A stretch of 61,146 bases of DNA, from contig JAPFDH010000075.1 in the NCBI GenBank assembly GCA_026169045.1, positions 1 to 61,146 of the forward strand, written 5' to 3'. The notes under the pieces were generated by a model. That model was not told where the DNA came from and did no database searches. It saw nothing but the letters and a program-made list of their open reading frames with translations. Positions 54,398-61,146 of the stretch are shown in pieces. A program made the translations under genes and the position numbers. This DNA is from Lachnospiraceae bacterium. Lineage in GTDB: Bacteria; Bacillota; Clostridia; Lachnospirales; Lachnospiraceae. The stretch's first letter is position 1. Each line of letters starts with the position of its first letter.

Positions 54398-55840
54398 CTA
54401 AAGCTTAAAAAATTCTCCTATTCCTTTTATTCTTGTCAGAAGATATATACCCAATATGCTAAAACGCACCACAGGCATAGTATAAAAAACAAGAAACACC
54501 GCCATCATAAACGCCGACCGGATAAAGAATGGAAGATACAACCGAAACGGCAGTACGGTCTGCTCCAGCCGGTGTACCGTTTTCAGATGAAGTCCGAATT
54601 GAACCAATCGGGACGCAATGGTGGCTGCTGCCGCTCCCATAGCTCCCCATAATGGAATTGCAATTCCATTGAGTAAAATATTTAATATGGCTGCTGCCAG
54701 ACTGGCACTGGCAATCCGTTTTGTGGCATTTTCCCGGTACTCATAATAAACCAGAAAATCATAAAAAAGACTGATAATATAGGAAAATGCAATGGGAGCC
54801 GTCAGATAAGCACTATCCCAGTACGCTTCATTGGCAAGGAACCGAATCACTTCCGGTGCCACATATACAAATGCCAGAATTCCGGCTTCTCCGCATACCA
54901 GATAAACCTTTGCTTTGGCATTGATCTGATAGGAAACCAAAAGCGGATCCTCATGCATAGGAATGGATGCATGTTCTCTAAAGTCTGTCTGAAAAAACCA
55001 TGTTTTCCATGTATTTTCCAAAGCTGCCACTACGACTCCAATCACCAGCGTTATATTATAAATAAAACTGTAAATACCAGATTCTTCATATCCCTCAAAA
55101 TAAGAAAGCATGATGCGGTCCGCCTGCAGCATCAGAGACAGAGCCAGTGTATGAAAAATAATGGGGATGCAGTAGGAAAGACTTTGTTTCCAATACGCTT
55201 TGTTATAAAACATCTTTCCCCGTCCAAAAATAAATGCCATTCCTATCCCCATAATACCAACTGCAATTACTGCTTTTGGAACAATCACACTCAGATACCG
55301 TTGGTTTTGAAAAAAATACGGAATAATTGCACATGTAATCAAAACAGGAATGACACCACTGGCCACAGAAAGCAATGAATACTTGATATACTGGTTGGAC
55401 AGAACCATTTCCTGTAACAGAAAATTCATGACAAAAACTGCATAGGACTGAATCAGCGCCAACACCAGAATTCCTGATACTTCTCCCATAATCCATATAC
55501 TTCCAAGGAAAATAATAATGCTGATACCCAAAAAGCTAACCAATGATAACGCCAAAACACAAGACTGATATGGGTTTTGAATTTCCTTTTGTTCTTTTTG
55601 AATACTGATCACAGCATTATTTAGCGAAAGTCCCACAATCACACTGCATATACTGATCCATGCATTATACGTATTGAGATAGCCATACTCTCCGGTTGTC
55701 AAAAGATTGGTATACAAAGGAATCGTCAAAAAGCCAAAGGCTTTTGTAAATAAACTGGCTGCTGTATACCACAGAGTTGCTTTCCATTCTCCCAATTTTT
55801 TTGTCTGCACGGATGCCTTTGTTTTATTGAAAAACTTCAT
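54398..55840 (-). CDS. wzx: Wzx-type polysaccharide flippase
   Basis: A 480-residue MOP-superfamily protein with about 12 to 14 transmembrane segments; LWYTAASLFTKAFGFLTIPL at the N-terminus is typical. It should flip lipid-linked repeat units across the membrane. The ATG at 55840 lies six bases after AAAGGAAAG; an in-frame TTG at 55858 was rejected. It overlaps the upstream glycosyltransferase by 17 bases. Confidence 0.88.
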   Translation of the reverse strand: MKFFNKTKASVQTKKLGEWKATLWYTAASLFTKAFGFLTIPLYTNLLTTGEYGYLNTYNAWISICSVIVGLSLNNAVISIQKEQKEIQNPYQSCVLALSLVSFLGISIIIFLGSIWIMGEVSGILVLALIQSYAVFVMNFLLQEMVLSNQYIKYSLLSVASGVIPVLITCAIIPYFFQNQRYLSVIVPKAVIAVGIMGIGMAFIFGRGKMFYNKAYWKQSLSYCIPIIFHTLALSLMLQADRIMLSYFEGYEESGIYSFIYNITLVIGVVVAALENTWKTWFFQTDFREHASIPMHEDPLLVSYQINAKAKVYLVCGEAGILAFVYVAPEVIRFLANEAYWDSAYLTAPIAFSYIISLFYDFLVYYEYRENATKRIASASLAAAILNILLNGIAIPLWGAMGAAAATIASRLVQFGLHLKTVHRLEQTVLPFRLYLPFFIRSAFMMAVFLVFYTMPVVRFSILGIYLLTRIKGIGEFFKL

Positions 55841-57899
55841 CAAATTCTTTCCTTTCAAAGGCGTTAAGCTGCCCGCCCCGTGTCACATTGTAAATGGATA
55901 TACCATGCGCTTTGGCATATGCTTCAAAGGTTGCCATTTCCAATTCCATCTGATCTTTCCAATGGTGCGTCCCCCATCCATTCTTTTTCAGGCGTTCCTT
56001 TTGAATCTGTTCCAGACCTTTATCTTCCAAATGACCGAAAAAATGATTTCCTGCCACAGTCGCTGTGTTATCTGCTCCCAATACATAAATCTCTTTAAAT
56101 CCCATATAAATGGCCAATGCCATTACAAAAGACAAAACCGTCCCTTGATTTGTGGCATACGTATATTCTAAAAGATGCGGCCAGGCCTGAAACCTTTCAT
56201 AGTGAATCTGTCTGGAATACAGAATCTTTTTTCCTTCCCTGTTCTTTTCGCTGATTTTTTTATATACCACATCATTGGTAAATATGGGCATATCGATCTG
56301 AGAAAAAATTTCATCCTGGCTACGTTCGATATATCGTTCATCCAATACACAATAAAAATCGGGACGCCACTGTGTTTTGGGAAACATATAGTAAATTTTA
56401 TTACATCCAAACGTCCATTCCCCTTTAATCTTGTCCAAATCCTCCGGTAAAAGGCTGGGGCCATTGGCTACCAGCACACACCGTTCGCCCAGATGACTAT
56501 TTTTATACCGTTCCAATTCCACCGTATTTTTATCACGGATCAAACCATATTTTCGCATCTTACCGGTGATGATCACCGGTATTCTTAAGGCTGTGATCCC
56601 TGCTTTGTGCAGCAGAGAAAACAGTCTGTGATGCCGCTTTAATGCATTGCGAAACGCTTCATAGGAACATCCTTGCATTTCCCTTCTTATACGAAAAGCA
56701 ATTCTTCCCATTTGTATGAAAGCCCTCTCCCATCCATATAAAATACTGGCATGGGACGTATTCTTCCATACAAGAAATTGATGCATTACCCCATCAATAT
56801 CATACAGAGGCCGGATGGATTCCAGCTGGCGTTTGACACAATCCCGGTACGCCTCCTGAGAAAAAGAGAGTACCTGACGAATTTTTTCTGCTATCTCGGT
56901 TCGCCCTCCTATTCCTCCCAAATTCATAGGATCTTCATATAAAAAACCGTATCCCTTACAACGATACGTATAACTTCCTACCGGAAGGCTGACAACACCA
57001 TGATTGGCCGCATCCAAAACCGTGGTACCCATACCAATATAAAGTTTTGCCTTATGGAAATAAGAATCCAGATCATGGTAGGGAACATTTCCATGCCAAT
57101 GTACTCTTTTTTTCACAGCCGGTTCCAAAGAGTCCATACGTTTTTTCAGCTGTTTTCCGTTACTGCCATCTCCAATCAGATCCAGATGCAAATCAGGATA
57201 TTCCTTACATAACCGTTCAAACACGTCAATGAGACCAATGACATATCCTTTAAACGGAAACTCCATGCGCGCAATTGTCAAAATATGAAAGGATTCCCTT
57301 TTATATTTTTCTATAATCTTTTGTTCGTTGAATTCCTCAATCTTCATAGCAAGAGGAATCACCAGATCCGGTCGGCTGCTGCATCCGTACGTTCGGGCGG
57401 TTCTCTCCATACAAAGGCCATCCATATATGCCAGTTCATGTTGTGTTTCCATCCGTTTTACCAGATTCTTTGCCCATATATGAGCCGCTTTTTTCAGAAC
57501 ACTGTGATTCACATAAAACTCTAAAATCAATCCATACTGATGGGGATCGTAAAAAAGAATTTGGCTTCCCGGAATCTGACGCCGGATTTCATCTGCAATA
57601 AGATAGGCGGGATAAGAAAAAACCACCAGTTTCAAAGCATCGTTTGGAGATAGTTTCCAATCGTTCCATGTACAAATTTTATGAAACCCTCGAAATGGTA
57701 CTCGATATATTGGCATGATTCCTTCCAATTCCTTTAAAAGAATCTTATCTTCCTCCCGCTCACTGTCCGTGATGACCATAGACGAATATCCTTGCTTTTG
57801 CAGCCATTTTCCCATACGAATGATTAATGTCTCTATTCCGCCATAATTGGAAATATAAGAAATAAATACAAACCGTTGTTTTTCCATCATCCACCTCAT
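55824..57899 (-). CDS. Fused GT4 glycosyltransferase and DUF115 (MptE/Maf-like) domain protein
   Basis: A 691-residue two-domain protein. Residues 1-390 are a GT-B glycosyltransferase (GIETLIIRMGKWL, ILTIARMEFPFKGY, LIGDGSNGKQLK, ANHGVVSLPVGSY). After a basic helical linker (about 390-445), residues 446-691 have the DUF115 start CVLVANGPSLLPEDLDKI, then GCNKIYYMF and FVMALAIYMGFKEIYVLGAD. DUF115 includes Maf-type nonulosonate transferases, and the NGPSL loop also occurs in GT42 sialyltransferases. The start may instead be one of two ATG codons at 57887 or 57890. Confidence 0.8.
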   Translation of the reverse strand: MRWMMEKQRFVFISYISNYGGIETLIIRMGKWLQKQGYSSMVITDSEREEDKILLKELEGIMPIYRVPFRGFHKICTWNDWKLSPNDALKLVVFSYPAYLIADEIRRQIPGSQILFYDPHQYGLILEFYVNHSVLKKAAHIWAKNLVKRMETQHELAYMDGLCMERTARTYGCSSRPDLVIPLAMKIEEFNEQKIIEKYKRESFHILTIARMEFPFKGYVIGLIDVFERLCKEYPDLHLDLIGDGSNGKQLKKRMDSLEPAVKKRVHWHGNVPYHDLDSYFHKAKLYIGMGTTVLDAANHGVVSLPVGSYTYRCKGYGFLYEDPMNLGGIGGRTEIAEKIRQVLSFSQEAYRDCVKRQLESIRPLYDIDGVMHQFLVWKNTSHASILYGWERAFIQMGRIAFRIRREMQGCSYEAFRNALKRHHRLFSLLHKAGITALRIPVIITGKMRKYGLIRDKNTVELERYKNSHLGERCVLVANGPSLLPEDLDKIKGEWTFGCNKIYYMFPKTQWRPDFYCVLDERYIERSQDEIFSQIDMPIFTNDVVYKKISEKNREGKKILYSRQIHYERFQAWPHLLEYTYATNQGTVLSFVMALAIYMGFKEIYVLGADNTATVAGNHFFGHLEDKGLEQIQKERLKKNGWGTHHWKDQMELEMATFEAYAKAHGISIYNVTRGGQLNAFERKEFDEVFQ

Positions 57900-59153
57900 T
57901 TATTCCACCGAATATCGGCATCTGCGCTTTCTGCTGATTGGTGTTTTAGGGTTCCACCCCGTTTTTTCTTTGATCTGCCTTTGTTGTTTCTGTATCCCCA
58001 TGCTATATTCCCTTTCCTGTTTTGAAAGCGACAGATAAGGAAAAATAAGGAAAACCTGAATACCAAATAATTCGGTGCCGCTGATACATAAAATCAGAAA
58101 CAACATTCCCAGATACAAATATTCCCTTTTGACAAAGAAAACCAAATAAAGCAAACCTCCTACAACCAGAAGGACTCCTGCGATTCCGTAATAGTAGTAA
58201 ACCCGACAGTAGCTGGGCAAAAATCCATAGGTAGTGGTATCAATCATCCCATTTCCCAGAAAAACCGAAAACACATTTTGTTTCAGCCGAAAGAGAATTC
58301 CATATGCACCCAAATGCTGGGAGGAAGACGTTCCCTTTGCCATTCGTTCTAAAAAAACCTGAAATGCTGGAATACGAATTAAAACCAGTCCCAGAAACGG
58401 AAGGAATAACAACCCTATTACCATTGCTTTTTTTTGTTTTTTTCCTCCTGATAAAAATATCCAGATGAAAAAAAGAGCCGCCATTGCAATAATCCCTGTC
58501 GATGAGGCAGAAAGTAAAATTCCCAGTCCCAAAAATACAAGAAGATTTCGTTCTCTCCTCTGAAATTTATTTTTTCCCAAAATCAACGCCATCGCCATTA
58601 ATACATAGAATGCATAATGGGAGGGTTCTTCAAAAATGGACCGCGGTCTTGGGTCATACTGAAATAATACGGTAGCGTGCTCTGCCATTTCCGGCCTTGA
58701 AAGGGGAATCCCCGGTAAATATCCAGGCAAATACATTCCGCTCACCAATAAAATAATCTTTTGCAAAAACAGATAACCGGTGGCAGCTGCTGCCACTGTT
58801 TTCATCGTTTTTACTGCCGTTTCCTCGTGAAAAAAATTGGGAACAAGAAACGCCAATACCAAAAAGAAAAAAACATAACGAAGTGTTCGAAACAGAACAT
58901 CAGTAAAGATAAATTCCTCTGTCTGATTCCAGATACACACCATGACAAACTGAAAAAAAACAAAACCGGCATAGAAAAGGAACAGACGATGAATCCGTAT
59001 TATTTTTCTATTCAGCAAAAAAAAGAGTCCGCTTAGAAAAAATAAAATTAAAATTCCATCCGCCAGCGTAACTGAGGAGAAAAACAGGTTATATATCTTA
59101 AACAAAGGCGCTGTCATAAGAAACACAGAAAACCAGATCCCAAATCCATTCAT
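57900..59153 (-). CDS. wzy: Wzy-type O-antigen polymerase/ligase-like protein
   Basis: A 417-residue membrane protein with about 10 to 12 transmembrane segments and a large loop with GIPLSRPEMAEHATVL and YDPRPRSIFEEPSHYAFYV. This is the usual layout of Wzy polymerases, which show little sequence identity. Its TAA is followed immediately by the next start, and its own ATG overlaps the upstream GT4 stop by 4 bases. Confidence 0.8.
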   Translation of the reverse strand: MNGFGIWFSVFLMTAPLFKIYNLFFSSVTLADGILILFFLSGLFFLLNRKIIRIHRLFLFYAGFVFFQFVMVCIWNQTEEFIFTDVLFRTLRYVFFFLVLAFLVPNFFHEETAVKTMKTVAAAATGYLFLQKIILLVSGMYLPGYLPGIPLSRPEMAEHATVLFQYDPRPRSIFEEPSHYAFYVLMAMALILGKNKFQRRERNLLVFLGLGILLSASSTGIIAMAALFFIWIFLSGGKKQKKAMVIGLLFLPFLGLVLIRIPAFQVFLERMAKGTSSSQHLGAYGILFRLKQNVFSVFLGNGMIDTTTYGFLPSYCRVYYYYGIAGVLLVVGGLLYLVFFVKREYLYLGMLFLILCISGTELFGIQVFLIFPYLSLSKQEREYSMGIQKQQRQIKEKTGWNPKTPISRKRRCRYSVE

Positions 59154-60376
59154 GAATACCGCCTGTCCTTTCTTCTTTCTCCTGCCATGTATTCCATTTG
59201 CTCATAAATAAATTTCATCTGCCTGTTTACCCGTTTACGGTCAAATTTTTTTATTTCCTCCAGGTTTTTCTTTTGTACCCGCTCCCGCAATTGCGGATTT
59301 CCAATAAGCGCCTCCATTTTCTCCAAAAAAATCTTCGGTTTATCCAACGGGAACAAACATGTATCTGCCATAGATGCCAGAAGATCTGTATTTCCCCGTA
59401 TATCTGATGCCAGACACGGGATACCGGAAGCCATCGCTTCCATCAGTGCCACCGGAAGTCCTTCCTGTATCGACGGAAACACAAATAAATCTGCCATCTG
59501 ATAAAATTCCTCCACATCACTGCGATATCCGGCGAAAATAACTTTTTCCGATAAACCTCTATGGGCAGCTTCATTCTTAAGCGCCTGCTCCCTATCTCCT
59601 CTTCCGCAAATCACATATCGAATTTGTGTTCCCTGTATCCGGGATAAGGCCTCCAAAACCATTCGATGATTTTTCCGTTTGCTCAACTCTCCCACGGAAA
59701 GAAGTACAATATCTTCTTTCCTTAGTCCCAACTGCTTTCTTTTTTCTTGCCGAAAATGCTCCTGTTCTTTTTGGGAATGCATGACGCCCTTGGACAATAA
59801 AAATTTTTCTGTATCAATTCCTATTCCCGGAATATAATCAGTCTCTTTTGCACACAAATATCTTCTGGCCAAACGCAAATCTTCCCGGTTCATTGTAAGC
59901 AGTATATCCGTCCGATAGGATAATACCCGTTCCAACGGATAATATAAAATCCAGTTCCACCATGGCGCATGGCGATAAAAATGGAATCCATGGGCTGTAT
60001 ACAATACCCTGGTGCCCGTCTTAACCGCTGCCAATCTTGTAATAGCTGCTGCCACAGGAGTGTGACAATGGACAAATGTGTATTTTTCTTTTCGCATATC
60101 TGCACATAACTTCTGATACGAGCGGATATGCCGGGAAAAAGAAAAAGGACTTCTGGAAAATTCGATCTGTTTACATTGAATTCCATTTTCATACATCGTT
60201 TTCTGAAACTGTGCAATCCTCTTTTCTGACCATACACTTCTATCCTGGAAATTACATGCCACATGAACTTGATACCCCATTTCTTTCAGTAAATGAAGAT
60301 TGTCCATATTAAACTGACCAATCATAGACGGCACACTGGCTGTCATCAAAACTTTTTTCGGATAACCTTTATCCAT
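59150..60376 (-). CDS. Glycosyltransferase family 4 protein
   Basis: A 408-residue GT-B enzyme with VHCHTPVAAAITRLAA, YTAHGFHFYRHAP, LLSVGELSKRKNHRMVLEAL and the EX7E segment FPSIQEGLPVALMEAMASG. It is close to EPS GT4 proteins that extend the lipid-linked sugar. It overlaps both neighbours (8 and 4 bases), showing tight coupling. Confidence 0.9.
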   Translation of the reverse strand: MDKGYPKKVLMTASVPSMIGQFNMDNLHLLKEMGYQVHVACNFQDRSVWSEKRIAQFQKTMYENGIQCKQIEFSRSPFSFSRHIRSYQKLCADMRKEKYTFVHCHTPVAAAITRLAAVKTGTRVLYTAHGFHFYRHAPWWNWILYYPLERVLSYRTDILLTMNREDLRLARRYLCAKETDYIPGIGIDTEKFLLSKGVMHSQKEQEHFRQEKRKQLGLRKEDIVLLSVGELSKRKNHRMVLEALSRIQGTQIRYVICGRGDREQALKNEAAHRGLSEKVIFAGYRSDVEEFYQMADLFVFPSIQEGLPVALMEAMASGIPCLASDIRGNTDLLASMADTCLFPLDKPKIFLEKMEALIGNPQLRERVQKKNLEEIKKFDRKRVNRQMKFIYEQMEYMAGERRKDRRYS

Positions 60377-61010
60377 GACTCACACGCCTCTCTCTCTGGA
60401 GTTTTTTTGCCGGTACTCCGGTGTACGTCCCCATCTCTTCTATATCACGTACCACAACCGCTCCGGCTCCTATCAGACAATTTCTGCAAATGGAAATGTG
60501 ATTGCTCACAACCGCTCCAGCTCCTATCCAGGACAATTCACCTATATGCACCCCTCCGGCTATATTTGCCCCTACTGCGACATGGCAAAAACGCTCTACC
60601 ATACAGTCATGATCCACCGATGCCGCAGTATTAATAATGCATCCTTCTCCTATCTCTGTATCGCTGTTAATCACGGCTCCCGCCATCACCACGGTTCCCT
60701 TTCCCAACCTGACATGTGTGCCAATGGTACTCTGTGGATGAATCAAGGTGGCAATTCCAATACCTTTTCCGGCAAAGTATTCCTGAATATTTGCCCGGAT
60801 ATGGCAGTTTCCAATGGCTACAATCACCTCGTCGGTATCACGGAAATCGGAAAAATCTCTTCCTCCCAAAACAGGAACACCCATAATCCCTCTTTCCTGA
60901 GGATTATCATCCAGAAAACAGATTTCTTCATACTGTTTTCCTTTCCCGGCCAAATCCAATATCACTTTTCCATGACCACTACATCCAAAAATCAATAACC
61001 GTTTCTTCAT
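60369..61010 (-). CDS. PglD/NeuD-family sugar O/N-acyltransferase
   Basis: A 213-residue protein with an N-terminal nucleotide-sugar-binding Rossmann-like part (LLIFGCSGHGKVILDLA) and a left-handed beta-helix of hexapeptide repeats. Catalytic His in SVDHDCMVE is present. In this operon it may acetylate the 3-amino group of the dTDP-sugar or a CMP-linked acid. The ATG at 61010 (MKKRLLIFG) was chosen; MDIK at 61022 and an earlier codon at 61046 are alternatives. Confidence 0.85.
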   Translation of the reverse strand: MKKRLLIFGCSGHGKVILDLAGKGKQYEEICFLDDNPQERGIMGVPVLGGRDFSDFRDTDEVIVAIGNCHIRANIQEYFAGKGIGIATLIHPQSTIGTHVRLGKGTVVMAGAVINSDTEIGEGCIINTAASVDHDCMVERFCHVAVGANIAGGVHIGELSWIGAGAVVSNHISICRNCLIGAGAVVVRDIEEMGTYTGVPAKKLQRERRVSHG

Positions 61011-61146
61011 TTTTATATCCATTCCTTTCGCTTCGCTCAGGCACAAAACTTTATGAAAATATTTCTCTGAGCCTATTCTTTTTCTATAATCTTTCTTGTA
61101 GGGAACTCGGTATACTACAAATCACGGGGAGGCGAGTGGGCTGTCC
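61011..61146. other. Non-coding edge of the window
   Basis: The last 136 bases hold no supported gene. On the minus strand they are the leader of the acyltransferase gene, without a clear promoter. The operon's initiating phosphoglycosyltransferase and regulators probably lie beyond the window. Confidence 0.5.

Overview
The window reads as a chromosomal segment of an anaerobic, probably spore-forming, low-GC Firmicute of the class Clostridia, most likely family Lachnospiraceae. This rests on the 16S 5' end, the RF2, SecA and HPr sequences, CotF-like spore coat proteins, an FMN-riboswitch-controlled RibU, and intracellular L-fucose/host-glycan genes. No phage, insertion sequence or CRISPR array was seen. 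Most genes lie on the minus strand.

Layout. 1-660: the 5' end of a 16S rRNA gene running out of the window, preceded by tRNA-Ser(GGA) and tRNA-Ser(TGA) with two tandem sigma-A promoters. 658-6112: an operon carrying the t6A tRNA-modification genes tsaE, tsaB, tsaD with rimI, rnz and ispD. 6201-7372: ribU with a complete FMN riboswitch and terminator. 7472-20000: a GNAT acetyltransferase, tex, two small membrane proteins, the threonine-branch genes (ACT protein, hom, lysC), prfB with a programmed frameshift, secA and hpf. The gap between secA and hpf holds four perfect DnaA boxes and a palindromic repeat. 20210-28241: a secreted SH3/NlpC-P60 cell-wall hydrolase with WalR-type boxes, an SDR reductase, two spore-coat-like proteins, small enzymes, a PflX-like radical SAM protein, ptsI and ptsH.

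28452-29893: a retron. A stand-alone reverse transcriptase of 326 residues is preceded by a structured RNA whose a1 and a2 ends pair over about 15 positions. The RNA has an msr hairpin with a GUUUCAU loop and a branched msd stem. No effector gene lies in the same transcription unit; it sits between purA and ptsH. 29915-40903: purA, an XRE regulator, purB, a MATE exporter, addA without addB, and a LysR regulator divergent from a YeiH-type exporter.

40978-50181: a glycan-use region with an intracellular DUF5696/GH129-like hydrolase, a queT copy with an in-frame stop at codon 7, and the L-fucose genes fucU, GH29 fucosidase, fuculokinase-like kinase and fucI with a divergent AraC regulator. 50193-61010: a surface polysaccharide operon. 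It contains FdtA/FdtB genes for a dTDP-3-amino-3,6-dideoxyhexose, a flippase, a polymerase, glycosyltransferases and a PglD/NeuD-type acyltransferase. At its distal end is an unusual trio: an ATP-grasp ligase, an RraA-family aldolase-like protein and a NeuA-like cytidylyltransferase. No NeuB-type synthase is present, while one glycosyltransferase carries a fused DUF115 domain of the kind linked to CMP-ulosonate transfer. The retron and this possible non-NeuB CMP-sugar-acid pathway are the two loci most likely to be new.
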